Below, piece by piece: positions 45,401 through 54,610 of a stretch of 64,000 bases of DNA. Under the pieces are notes generated by a model that did no database searches, was not told the origin of the DNA, and was given only the letters and a program-made list of their open reading frames with translations. The stretch's first letter is position 1. Each line of letters opens with the position of its first letter. Made by a program: the position numbers and the translations under genes. Source of the stretch: Roseovarius spongiae (GTDB lineage: Bacteria > Pseudomonadota > Alphaproteobacteria > Rhodobacterales > Rhodobacteraceae); the NCBI RefSeq assembly GCF_003651245.1, contig NZ_RAPE01000001.1, positions 992,001-1,056,000 of the forward strand, given 5' to 3'.

Positions 45401-46264
45401 TCAGAGCGACTTCGCGTGGCTCTCCTTCTCCCGGTAGTAGGCCGTACGTTCCCCATTCATTTCAAAATAACGCAGTTCAAAAATGGGCGCCTCATGCACG
45501 ACCTGACGCCAACTATTGCAGCCATATTTGGCGGGTAGTTGCGTTGGATACCGTTCGACAATCCATTTGCCAGCCTCAACCACAGGCGCCCACCCCCCGG
45601 TAGCCATCACAACGAATGCCTCTTGCAAGTCGCTCACTATGCCCGCGGCATTCCAATTCACGGTGCCATCGGGAGCAATTCCGTTGACGACCCAGTCTTC
45701 TAACTCTGCCGAGTTGAAGAAATCTGACATCACTTGCTGGGCTATGTTCATCCCGTTGGCCCACTCGCGAAGCTTTGCTAAGTTCTGGTCGATGCGGCTT
45801 TCGGCGATGACAAGGGCATCTTGCGCGCCACGGCATCCGTCCTTGCTCGAGATGTCATGCTGATCAATGAAGTGGTGAACCAACCTGTTTCGAAGGTCTA
45901 CCATTTCTCTGAGTTCATGCTCTACCCGAGTAAAATCTTCGTCCGATAGGACAATTGATGTCTGCATGGCGAGCCAATTGACGTTCTCAGAAGAGTTGTT
46001 TTTCGTCTCTTCAGGAGGGTCGACCCTATCGGTAACGAAATATGATCCAAGGAGATCTCCAACCGATGCGCCCAGTGTCCTACGGCTCATGCCGTCGGTC
46101 TGCGCGGCCCGTGCCCTCTCCAAACCATGCAGCGGGCCTGAGAGCTTATGATTTGCCACCATGGCTTTGGTCAGCCGCTCATACTGCTGCAACCGTAAAA
46201 GGCATCGGCCCAGCATCCGTTGAACATCTTGCTGAAGTATTTGCAGGTCTTCTTCGTTCAACAT
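45401..46264 (-). CDS. HEPN-like plus OST-HTH/LOTUS domain protein
   Basis: A 287-residue protein from the ATG at 46264. Residues 1-200 are helical and contain RNRLVH (125-130), the R-x4-H signature of HEPN ribonucleases, followed by a second His. The C-terminal part (about 215-287) with GIVSDLQEAF, WIVERYP, KYGCNSW and FELRYF is an OST-HTH (LOTUS) domain, an RNA-binding winged helix. Similar two-part proteins recur in bacterial accessory regions. An RNA-directed function in defence or toxin control is inference. A frame that extends to 46459 runs into repeat copy B and is not supported. Confidence 0.75.
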   Translation of the reverse strand: MLNEEDLQILQQDVQRMLGRCLLRLQQYERLTKAMVANHKLSGPLHGLERARAAQTDGMSRRTLGASVGDLLGSYFVTDRVDPPEETKNNSSENVNWLAMQTSIVLSDEDFTRVEHELREMVDLRNRLVHHFIDQHDISSKDGCRGAQDALVIAESRIDQNLAKLREWANGMNIAQQVMSDFFNSAELEDWVVNGIAPDGTVNWNAAGIVSDLQEAFVVMATGGWAPVVEAGKWIVERYPTQLPAKYGCNSWRQVVHEAPIFELRYFEMNGERTAYYREKESHAKSL

Positions 46265-46352
46265 CTTTATCTTACAATCAGATCTCTGCCCCGCCCATAT
46301 AAACCATAATTCGACCCGAGACGCGATGCCATTCATCGGTCGCTCTGTAAGG

Positions 46353-46473
46353 TCAAAACCTCTTGATTTCAAAGGAACTTTTTGGTGCGTTTTCGGTCGG
46401 TACTTGCATGGACTCCATGATGTGCACCTGAGCGTGACGTACTCTGAACACGAATTCAAGCACCGATCTGGCC
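46353..46473. repeat. Direct repeat copy B (121 bp)
   Basis: Second copy of the repeat at 43915-44035, same orientation, with the identical 43-base block at 46382-46424. It lies 80 bases past the stop of the ASCH gene and 88 bases upstream of the OST-HTH gene. In this copy the conserved minus-strand reading frame is cut by a TGA only 13 codons before the identical peptide begins, so it is not an intact gene. Confidence 0.85.
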
Positions 46474-46553
46474 ATCGGGTGTCAGGTAGGGTCTGCTTCC
46501 TGAGAGGCTCAGCAAGACGGTGCAGCAGGTCATGCGAAACACATGCTCAGGCG

Positions 46554-47432
46554 TCATTCATTTCCGAACGCAGCGTGCTCCAGATAGACACGCACCTGAT
46601 ACGGAGAAGCGGATACGACGACGATAGTGTCACCTTCTTGTGCATTTGCTGCGGAGAAGAAGTTTCCCACCCAACCGCGCCGCCGGAACATGCGCTTGGT
46701 TGCATCGATATCGGACGAGACAGGGTGCGGGCCGCCCCAATCAATGGAAAGCTCCCGATCGGCAGCCTCCGATCGATTGCGGCCTCCAATCGTATCGCGG
46801 GGAAATGCGGCGAGGAACTCTGTGAGATAGAAATGGTTGTTTCGTAGATTGCCTGAAGTGAGACGTGTTCTGCCAAGAACCATTTCTTCAGCGTTTGAAA
46901 TCGGGCCCACCGCCGGTTTTTTTTGAATGCCTCTTGTCGGTTTGCCGATTAACCGGTGCTTTTTTACATTTTCAGTTGGCTTTTGGCGGACGTCCGTTGG
47001 AGTCCGCAAGACATGTGGTTCGGTGTCTGTAGCACCATGTTGTGGCACCAGGGTGCTCAACTTTTTTTGTACGTCGTGAGAAAGCGAAACCCAGCTGACA
47101 GCGCCCGACTTGTGTTCGTAGGGAACAGGTTCTTCGAGACGCACGATATCTGCCAGTTTCCACGGTATGGTCCATTTCGCCACCGTCCCAGATCTGATCA
47201 TCTTTTCGGGAATTCGATGCCTATCGACGTGAGCGATCATGTCAGCCTGGCTCAGCGCGGTCCCGCAGCCAACCAGCCGGGCCAGGCCTTCGACCTGCCC
47301 GCTGCCCTTTCGAATGAGGCCGAACCAGCCTCTGACGGAGGTCGCCGTCGACCGCATCTCCCAGTCCTTTCGGCCTTCAAGGATATGGTCGATCCAAGGC
47401 TCCGCTATGACCAAACCACGCGATATTTCCAT
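46554..47432 (-). CDS. ASCH-domain protein with an additional C-terminal domain
   Basis: A 292-residue protein from the ATG at 47432 (AAGGAAAGG upstream). Residues 1-130 form an ASCH domain, an RNA-binding PUA-like fold: GLVIAEPWIDHILEGRKDWEMR, then GWFGLIRKG and GLARLVGC. A basic linker (about 135-185) leads to a C-terminal domain that begins LTSGNLRNNHFYL and includes DTIGG and MFRRRGWVG. I have seen this second domain with ASCH domains near restriction or defence genes and suspect a B3-like DNA-binding barrel, but cannot prove it. It lies 59 bases after the YhaN-like gene and could share its transcript. Confidence 0.7.
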   Translation of the reverse strand: MEISRGLVIAEPWIDHILEGRKDWEMRSTATSVRGWFGLIRKGSGQVEGLARLVGCGTALSQADMIAHVDRHRIPEKMIRSGTVAKWTIPWKLADIVRLEEPVPYEHKSGAVSWVSLSHDVQKKLSTLVPQHGATDTEPHVLRTPTDVRQKPTENVKKHRLIGKPTRGIQKKPAVGPISNAEEMVLGRTRLTSGNLRNNHFYLTEFLAAFPRDTIGGRNRSEAADRELSIDWGGPHPVSSDIDATKRMFRRRGWVGNFFSAANAQEGDTIVVVSASPYQVRVYLEHAAFGNE

Positions 47433-47491
47433 GTCTTGCCTTTCCTTCGGGTTCCTTTGGAGATTTATACTCAAGGTAGCTTTTTAGGCCC

Positions 47492-50098
47492 TCAGCTGTC
47501 TGGTTCGGCTGCAATCAGACGCAACGCCTTGCCACCCAGATCGCGGAAGGCGCGCTGGCGGCAGGTCAGGACGATGATCTGTAGATCGCCCGCCTGGCGG
47601 TGCAGGGCATCGAACATCCGCTCGATCCGGTCATCGTCGGTGAAGACAAGCGCATCGTCGAGGATTACCGGCGCGACCCGTCCGGCGGCGGCCAACATCC
47701 GGGCGAAGGCCAGCCGCACCAGCAGCGCCACCTGCTCCTGCGTGCCGCCCGACAGGATGTCGATCGGTTCCTCCTGGCCATCGCGGATCAGTGCATCGGG
47801 TAGTAGGGAGTCCTCGCCCCAAGTCAGTTCGGCCTCGGGCCAGAGCAATTGTAGTAGCGGCTTCAGTTCCTGCGCGATGGGGGTGAAATAGCGCTCGCGC
47901 GCCTCCGTGCGGGCGGCCTCAAGCGCCTTTTCCAGCCGCTGCAGCACCGCCACTTCATGCTCGATCCGGGCGAGGGTGGCGGTGGCCGCCGCAAGCGCCT
48001 CTTCGGTCTCGGTCAGCCGTTCCTCGACCGCGTCGCCGGAGGAACGGGTAATGCGTTCGTCGAGCCGGGCGAGGAGCGGTTTTAGGCGGGCGATCTCGTC
48101 GCGCGCGCCTTGATCGACCGAGGCGGCCCGGTTCAGCGCGGCCTCAATGCCGGCGAGGTCGGGGGCATGGCTTGCCTTTTCGGTATGGATTTTCTCGGCG
48201 ACCTCCAGTGCTTCGGCCGCTTGGACCGCCTCTGAGGCCAGTGACTCTTCCGTATTCGAGCCGTATTTCGCCAATGCATCTTCGGCCCGTGTCAGGCGGT
48301 CCCTGAGAGAGGCGAGCGCAGTCTCGGCGCGGGTGGCGGCTTCGCGGGCGTCGGACACGCGGTCAGACGCGGTGTCGCGGGCAATGCGGGCTTGGTCATG
48401 GGCCGCGCGGGCAGCCTCGAGCGCGGCTTCGGCATCCTCGGGGTCGGGGGCTTCGGCGTCCTCCTCCTCCTGCGGGATTTTCGCCAGCGCCTCGCGTAGC
48501 GGGTCGATCCCGTCGGGGGCAAGGCTTTGCAGAACGGCTTTCGCCTCGCCCGCCCTGCGCTCGGCCTCAGTGCGGGCGGCGGCGGCGGAGCGAGCGGCGT
48601 CGGGATCTTCGGCGCCGATGGCGTCGAGCGCCTTCCGCAGGGCGGCGGCCGCTGCCTCGACCGTGCTGTCGTCATGGCGCGCGTCGCCGGGGCGGACCTC
48701 GAGCTCGCCGATGCCGGCGATGGTGAGCCGCGTGGCGCGGGGCAGGGGAACGGGTTGGTCGTCGGGCAGGGGCGTGTCGCCCGCGCGGATCGCGCCGGCC
48801 CGACCTTCGGCATAGCGGGCGATGATCTGTGTTGCCGTGGCGTCGCGCGCGGCGATGGCCGTGGCATGGGCGGTGGCGAGGGCTTCGATCTGTTTCAGGG
48901 TTTTTGCATCCGGGCCGGAGAGCGCGGCCGCCGTGGCGGTCTCCATCGCGTTGCGGGCCTTCTCGGCCTCGGTGATGCGTTGCTCCAGTTCCCGCCGCCG
49001 GCCGGCCCCGTCGCGGGCGGCCCGGGCGCGCAGGGCGAGGGTGCGAGCGGCCTCGGCTGAATGCAGTGCCTTCTGCGCGCTGTCCAGATCGCGCTCGGTG
49101 GCTTCCTTCGCCGCGCGCGCAGTCTCCAGCGCCGTCTTCTTGTTTCCGGCCGCCAGCTCTGCCGCCGCTGCCGCCTCGGTGGCGTCGGTTTCTTCCTTGA
49201 GTGCCTCGCGGAACCCATCGAGCCGGGCGCGTGCGTGTTTGGCGGTCAGCCGCGCCATGTCGAGTTTGCGCGCCTCGGCGTCGAGCTCCTCGGCGTGGCG
49301 TTCGGCAGCTGTATGGGCAGCGCGGGCGGCCTCGAGCTTCTTCCGCCGGCTCTCGGCCGCCGCCGGGTCCTCCAACTCGCGCAGGTCGCGGCGGGCCCGC
49401 TTGCGCTCGGCCAGCGCGCCGCGCAGGTCTTCCGCCGTCGCGGCCAGCGCGTCACGCTGTTCGGTCAGAGTATCTACCCTGTCCAGTGCGGTCTTCCACG
49501 CGCCGTTGGCATAGGGCCGACCGGTTTTGGTCGCATAGGCGGCCAGCTCCTCGCGGCATCGGGCAAGCGCGCTGTCCATCCGCCGCCCGCCGGTCATTGC
49601 CTCAACCTCCTCGCCGACCGACGACATGAGGTCGCGCCGGGCCTCGAGCGCGGCCTTCTGTTCTTTCGTCGAGCCGCCGGTCAGGTCGGTCATGCCTTGC
49701 CGCACCCAGATCAGGCCCGAGGGGCCGCCGGCATCCCCGCCCAGCAGGTCGGCGATCCACGCCTCGGCCTCGTCGGCCTGCGCGATCAACGCGTCGTCGC
49801 GGTGGACCGTCGCGGCAGGCTTCTGCAGCCACCGTTTCCTTATGGTGAAGCGTCGGCCGTCGGCCTCGATCTCGATGGTCACCTGCGGCGCGCCGCCGGC
49901 ATGCGGACGCAGTGCCGTGACTTCTTTGTCGCGGGAGCCGTGGGGCTTGAAGAACAGCGCCTGGATAGCGTCGAACAGCGTCGATTTGCCCTGCTCGTTG
50001 GGCTCGCAGAGGACGTTCAGCCCGTCGCCGATCTCGCCCACGCGCACCGGATCGGTGAAGCGGCGGACATTGTCGAGGGTGATGGAGCGAATTTTCAT
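47492..50098 (-). CDS. SMC-like AAA ATPase, YhaN type (SbcC-like)
   Basis: An 868-residue ATPase. The N-terminal P-loop is NEQGKST (34-40). A very long coiled coil with many Ala, Glu and Arg residues covers about 180-700. The C-terminal half-site has the signature LSGGTQEQVALLVRLAF and the Walker B VILDDALVF. The Rad50 zinc-hook CxxC is absent from the coiled coil, which favours YhaN over true SbcC. The ATG overlaps the stop of the exonuclease gene (ATGA). With it, it should form a complex that opens or trims DNA ends; repair or defence use is not decided by sequence. Confidence 0.85.
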   Translation of the reverse strand: MKIRSITLDNVRRFTDPVRVGEIGDGLNVLCEPNEQGKSTLFDAIQALFFKPHGSRDKEVTALRPHAGGAPQVTIEIEADGRRFTIRKRWLQKPAATVHRDDALIAQADEAEAWIADLLGGDAGGPSGLIWVRQGMTDLTGGSTKEQKAALEARRDLMSSVGEEVEAMTGGRRMDSALARCREELAAYATKTGRPYANGAWKTALDRVDTLTEQRDALAATAEDLRGALAERKRARRDLRELEDPAAAESRRKKLEAARAAHTAAERHAEELDAEARKLDMARLTAKHARARLDGFREALKEETDATEAAAAAELAAGNKKTALETARAAKEATERDLDSAQKALHSAEAARTLALRARAARDGAGRRRELEQRITEAEKARNAMETATAAALSGPDAKTLKQIEALATAHATAIAARDATATQIIARYAEGRAGAIRAGDTPLPDDQPVPLPRATRLTIAGIGELEVRPGDARHDDSTVEAAAAALRKALDAIGAEDPDAARSAAAARTEAERRAGEAKAVLQSLAPDGIDPLREALAKIPQEEEDAEAPDPEDAEAALEAARAAHDQARIARDTASDRVSDAREAATRAETALASLRDRLTRAEDALAKYGSNTEESLASEAVQAAEALEVAEKIHTEKASHAPDLAGIEAALNRAASVDQGARDEIARLKPLLARLDERITRSSGDAVEERLTETEEALAAATATLARIEHEVAVLQRLEKALEAARTEARERYFTPIAQELKPLLQLLWPEAELTWGEDSLLPDALIRDGQEEPIDILSGGTQEQVALLVRLAFARMLAAAGRVAPVILDDALVFTDDDRIERMFDALHRQAGDLQIIVLTCRQRAFRDLGGKALRLIAAEPDS

Positions 50099-51225
50099 TC
50101 CGAGGCCTCCCGGACATAGGCATAAAGACGGGCGAGCGCGTCGGCGGCGACGTCGCGATCCTGCTGCGAGAGGGAATCGGATTCGGCGTCCTCCTTCAGC
50201 ATGTTGGCCGCCAGCCGCAGTGCGCCGCCCCGGTCGATCTCGTCGAGATCGGCGGACTCGTATTGCGTGCCCAGCGCATCGGTCACGAGGTCGAAATGGG
50301 CGAATTCGGGCGCGCAGTCTGTCGCGGCGCGCTCCAGGTCGGCCCGGTCGGGCAGCCCGGCCCAGCCGGTCGCCGCCACCCGCATAAGGATATCGCGCCG
50401 CCCTGATGGCGGCAGAGCGTCGATTAGCGCGGCGGCAGAATCCTGTCTTGGATGCAGGGGCAGCTCGACCTCCTGCCAAAGGAACGTGCCTGTCTCGATC
50501 TCTTCCACCTCTGGTGTGGCGCCCGGGCCTTCAAGCCCGACACAGAGGCAGACGCCCCGGCGGCCATGCTTGAAGCGGTCCTGCTCGGGCGTGCCGGAAT
50601 ACTGTACTCGGTCCGACACGGCCATCCGCCCGTGCCAGTCGCCCAGCGCGAGGTAATCGAGCCGCGCGCTCCGGTCGCGGTCGGGGGCGATGGCTTCGCC
50701 CGTATCGGTGAAGTCGGTCACGCCACCATGCGCCAGCCCGATCCGCATCCGGCCCTCGTCGCTGGCCATGGTCACCAGCGGCTCGGACGGATCACTCGCA
50801 CCAGAGCGGAAGGCAATGGGGCAGGGCAGAAGCGTCGCCACCTCGCCCAGATCGTGCGGCGTGGCTTCCAGAAGGGCCACCACGTTGTTTGGCGCATCGC
50901 GGCAGATCGCTTCCCACAGGGGTTCGGCATCCCTCAGGTTGTCGTGGTTGCCCGGCAGAAGCCACCATGTCACTTCGGGCGCTTCGGCCATCGCGGCGAG
51001 CGCCTGCCGGATGACCGTAGCGGAGGGCGTGGCGGTGTCGAAGGTGTCGCCCGCCAGCAGCACATGCTCCGCCCCCCGATCCCGCGCTGCCTCGGCCAGA
51101 CGGGCGATCGCGCCGTGCCGCGCCTCCATCAGGCGGCCGCGGATATTGCCGTCGGCCGGCTGGGGAATGTTGGCGAATTTCCGGCCGATATGAAGGTCGG
51201 AGGAATGAATGAATCGAAATGACAT
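50095..51225 (-). CDS. DNA repair exonuclease, YhaO type (SbcD/Mre11-like)
   Basis: A 376-residue metallophosphoesterase with the Mre11-type motifs SSDLHIG (8-14), LLAGDTFD, PGNHDN, and LALGDWHG. The C-terminal third is the capping and partner-binding region. The ATG at 51225 has AGGAG upstream. It is translationally coupled to the YhaN-like ATPase. The pair lies 256 bases after zorD on the same strand, and that gap shows no gene. Confidence 0.87.
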   Translation of the reverse strand: MSFRFIHSSDLHIGRKFANIPQPADGNIRGRLMEARHGAIARLAEAARDRGAEHVLLAGDTFDTATPSATVIRQALAAMAEAPEVTWWLLPGNHDNLRDAEPLWEAICRDAPNNVVALLEATPHDLGEVATLLPCPIAFRSGASDPSEPLVTMASDEGRMRIGLAHGGVTDFTDTGEAIAPDRDRSARLDYLALGDWHGRMAVSDRVQYSGTPEQDRFKHGRRGVCLCVGLEGPGATPEVEEIETGTFLWQEVELPLHPRQDSAAALIDALPPSGRRDILMRVAATGWAGLPDRADLERAATDCAPEFAHFDLVTDALGTQYESADLDEIDRGGALRLAANMLKEDAESDSLSQQDRDVAADALARLYAYVREASE

Positions 51226-51481
51226 TGCGGCTCCTGGCAGTCTTTTTCTAATGGTTCTTTGATCGTGACATGACCTCTGTTTCAATAATCACCGCTGAGG
51301 GTGTCAAAAGATGTCATGATACTGCTATCAAGCCTCTTTCGGTTGGTTATGAGCCGAATGCAGTGCGCTTGTCGTGATTAGCAGTCTTTGAAGCAACGGT
51401 ACTCCCAAAGCTCTCTTATGAGAAATTCGCATGATAATTTCGGTATTTGACGTCCTCGCGGGGCAGTTCAATGAGACTTGG

Positions 51482-54400
51482 TTAGGGCAATTTGTAAGCA
51501 CCAAGGTCGTCTGGTTCAGGTAGAGACAGTCCGTCACGCTGGAAAAGCTCCGCCATGCATTCTGAAATATCCGAGGAACTTTTCTCGTGAGGTGGTGCTG
51601 CCATCCGGTCCGCCAGTTCTGAGAAGTCCTGTTTCGTGTCCCCCATTGGCCAGAGTGCTTGTTTTGCCAACTTGCGTTTGCGCTGCATGAGGCTTTGCAG
51701 CAGACAGTCGAAACTTTGAGATCCCAACGACGGGTGGATCGCCATGGGGACGTGTACCTGCACTGGTCTGTCCTGACCGATGCGATGAACACGGTCGTTG
51801 CACTGTTCCTCGACAGCCGGGTTCCACCATCGGGACAGGTGGATGACATGAGTAGCGGCAGTAAGCGTCAAACCTGTTCCAGCCGCCTTTGGTCCGAGGA
51901 TCAGCATGTCGAAGCCGCCGTCTTTGGCCAGATGCCGCTGAAATCGGTTCACGATTTCCTGGCGCTTTGGAATTGGCGTGTCCCCGTTGATGATATCGAT
52001 CCGCTCAAGCCCAAGGAAATGACGAACCAGTTCCGCAAAACGGAACTGCATGTCACGGTGCTCTATAAAGACCAGCACCCTCTCTCCGCTTGCCTTAATC
52101 TTCTTGAGAATTTGCATCGTCGCATCAAGCCGGGCACTCATTTCGACGAAGGCTTCAGGCTCAGGGATGTCCTTCATGCCAGGATGCACTGATACGGACC
52201 GTATGTGGTGCAGCATCTTCAGCGCGGCTCCTGGACCACCTTTCGCAAGTTTCTGCTGTGCCAGGTCATAGGCGTCGGCCTGAACCGCGGGCATCGCCCT
52301 TGGATGCAGAAACCTCTCCTTGCTCGGCAGGTCGCGTGCAACCTCCGATTTGAGACGACGAAGACCGAGGGGCGGATAGGACCCCTGCGCTTTGAAAATG
52401 CGCGCATGCAGCTCCGCCATATTTTCGGCATCCGGGTCTGCGTACCGTTTCTTGAATTCCGCTCCTGCGCCAAGGCAGCCTGGCGCTATGCGATCCATGA
52501 TGGTCCACAAATCCATTGGTGAATTCTCGATCGGAGTGCCGGTGAGACCGATGCGGAAATCAGCGTTCATCGCCTCTGCCGCCTTGGACGCCAAGGTGTT
52601 TCGGTTCTTGATATTCTGGATCTCGTCCATGACCATGGCCGCAAAAGGAATGCGGCCCAGTGAATGCTGGTAGTTGGCGAGTGTTGTGTAGGTTGTCAGC
52701 ATCCAAAAACGATGTGCGCGTCCATCCTCAATCGCCTCATCCAACCATTCAAGGTCGAGAAGCGGCAGGCCACTCGCGGTTTCGGTTCCTTGCGCATCGC
52801 GACGTTTTTGTCCTGAAAGCGAGGAACCGTAGAGCCGGATCAGCGTTCCGAAACCGCGCGGCGCAACATGCGTCTCGACTTCCTGTTCCCAGTTTCGAAG
52901 GAGAGATGTCGGGGCAACGATGAGGACCGGGCCCTTTATCCCCACATCGGTGTTTTTCATATGTTCTTTCAACCATGCGAGAAAGGCGATCGTCTGCAGT
53001 GTCTTCCCGAGGCCTTGTTCGTCCGCGTTTAGGATCCCCGGTAACCCGCTTGTCCAGGCGTCGAGCGCCCAATCGAAGCTCGCATTTTGATGCGGTCGCA
53101 ACGGCGTCAAGATAGATCCGGGTAAGGCCGTGGGCTGAGATGTGGACCTTGGCTGCAGTGCCGCATGCCATGAGAGGGCCTCGAAATTGTCGAGGGTATC
53201 AAGAATGATGGGGCCTTCGGCATCCTCGGCCGTTTCGTCTTCATCGGCTTCGTTTTGGAGCTGTTTCTCTTGTCTGCGTTCAACCTCGCCAGCGATTGCA
53301 GCAAAACGAGCCGGTGTCACGTCGACCGTCTCACCCGCGATCTCTGCCGTTTGGTGAGACGGAGCCTGGAGCGCCACCTCCATATGATCGTGCAGGGCCT
53401 GCAGATCTTGGTCCGGCATGTTCCGGATAGCCTCGGCAAGACGGGCGTCGAAGACTTCCGGCAGCCACGCTGTGCCGCTGCTCTCGAAATCGGCGGGAGG
53501 CTTCCGGTAGATCGTTACCCCGGTGACGCGTTCCGAGTATTCTCGGCTCTCGATCAGCGCAGGGCCAGCTACTGCCTCAACAAGTTCTTCCTGTCCCGCC
53601 GGGTCCAGGTTCTCGAAGGCACCCTCTGCCTCGAGGTGGCGGTTCACCGCCTCGGTGATGAAGGCGCGAGGGTTCTCGACGAATGCGCGCCGCTCTTCCC
53701 GCGGCGCCTTCTGAACGCGTGCCATCTCGTCCAGCACGGGAGCCGCCCCCCGGTCGATCACGAGGTAAGAATTGTTTCCCAACTGGTAGGCAGGTCGTGC
53801 GCCTCGGCTGCGCAGTCTGTGCTGAAAGACCGCAAGAGACTCGCCGTCCAACTCGGCATCCGCTTCTGAGATGTCGTCGTCCGGCACGCCCTTTGTCGTC
53901 AAACCCTCTGTGGAGTAGGGAACAACTTCGAACTGGCCGAGCGTCCTATCCGGAGAAATCGAGAAGCGATCTGCAATACGCACCTCGAGACCACGCAGGA
54001 ATGCGGTCATTGACAACCCTGCCATTTCACGGTTGTCGGGTAATTCATCTGAATGCGCGTCCTCTGGCTCGAGTGCTCGGCGAAAATCTGCAAGGGCTCG
54101 CCAATGACTTTCCATTGGCGCCGTGGCATCGAAGTCATCGGCAAGGTCGAGGGCGCGCTTCATCCATAACGGAATTCGTCTCGAGCCACGCGACGTATCA
54201 AGGATAGCCCCGGTCCGATTAACAAGTTCGCGACGCCCATGCTGGTGCCATTCGTAACGCAAGCTGAACCCGGGCTTGCCGAGGACACCCCTGACGTCAG
54301 TGGTCAGTGTCAGATCCACCACGGGCGGTAGGTTCAGTGCCTCTGCAGCCGGCGCGGACAGGCTGGCCGCTGCGTCATGTGAAATCAACAGCCGATCCGA

Positions 54401-54610
54401 CGCAATGTCCACCTCATCGGGGTGCCGATCTTGCCAATTTCGGAGGTCGGCGACGGCAAATAGCAGTTCCCGGTCGTCAGCATTCAATTCCGTGAAAGAA
54501 CGTGGTTTCTGCGAAGACATCAGCCGCGATATCAGGCCATGCCGCCGCTCCGGAAAACGGATTTCTATTTGATGCGCAGATACGGAACAGCTGGGGCGAC
54601 TGTCAGACAT
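51482..54610 (-). CDS. zorD: Zorya type I protein ZorD (SNF2-family helicase)
   Basis: A 1042-residue protein. Residues 1-500 are a long N-terminal region without recognisable motifs. A SNF2 helicase follows: DEQGLGKT (530-537), DEIQ (662-665, in place of DEAH), GTPIENS near 691-697 and motif VI QCNDRVHRIGQ (936-946). E. coli ZorD is about the same size. In Zorya the cytoplasmic effector ZorD is thought to attack invading DNA once the ZorAB membrane motor detects phage entry. The ATG overlaps the zorC stop by 8 bases. It ends the zorABCD unit. Confidence 0.88.
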   Translation of the reverse strand: MSDSRPSCSVSAHQIEIRFPERRHGLISRLMSSQKPRSFTELNADDRELLFAVADLRNWQDRHPDEVDIASDRLLISHDAAASLSAPAAEALNLPPVVDLTLTTDVRGVLGKPGFSLRYEWHQHGRRELVNRTGAILDTSRGSRRIPLWMKRALDLADDFDATAPMESHWRALADFRRALEPEDAHSDELPDNREMAGLSMTAFLRGLEVRIADRFSISPDRTLGQFEVVPYSTEGLTTKGVPDDDISEADAELDGESLAVFQHRLRSRGARPAYQLGNNSYLVIDRGAAPVLDEMARVQKAPREERRAFVENPRAFITEAVNRHLEAEGAFENLDPAGQEELVEAVAGPALIESREYSERVTGVTIYRKPPADFESSGTAWLPEVFDARLAEAIRNMPDQDLQALHDHMEVALQAPSHQTAEIAGETVDVTPARFAAIAGEVERRQEKQLQNEADEDETAEDAEGPIILDTLDNFEALSWHAALQPRSTSQPTALPGSILTPLRPHQNASFDWALDAWTSGLPGILNADEQGLGKTLQTIAFLAWLKEHMKNTDVGIKGPVLIVAPTSLLRNWEQEVETHVAPRGFGTLIRLYGSSLSGQKRRDAQGTETASGLPLLDLEWLDEAIEDGRAHRFWMLTTYTTLANYQHSLGRIPFAAMVMDEIQNIKNRNTLASKAAEAMNADFRIGLTGTPIENSPMDLWTIMDRIAPGCLGAGAEFKKRYADPDAENMAELHARIFKAQGSYPPLGLRRLKSEVARDLPSKERFLHPRAMPAVQADAYDLAQQKLAKGGPGAALKMLHHIRSVSVHPGMKDIPEPEAFVEMSARLDATMQILKKIKASGERVLVFIEHRDMQFRFAELVRHFLGLERIDIINGDTPIPKRQEIVNRFQRHLAKDGGFDMLILGPKAAGTGLTLTAATHVIHLSRWWNPAVEEQCNDRVHRIGQDRPVQVHVPMAIHPSLGSQSFDCLLQSLMQRKRKLAKQALWPMGDTKQDFSELADRMAAPPHEKSSSDISECMAELFQRDGLSLPEPDDLGAYKLP

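Noticed and set aside
45165..45437. 90-codon plus-strand frame between the OST-HTH and DarT-like genes
   Set aside because: No ribosome site, overlaps the OST-HTH gene end, and its translation has no family resemblance.
43915..46473. Repeats as integron attC sites
   Set aside because: By eye I find no paired R'/R'' core sites or imperfect palindrome across the 121 bp, and no integron integrase is visible. A covariance search would settle it.
47492..51225. Canonical SbcCD (Rad50-Mre11) pair
   Set aside because: The ATPase has no zinc-hook CxxC in its coiled coil and the lengths fit YhaN/YhaO better.
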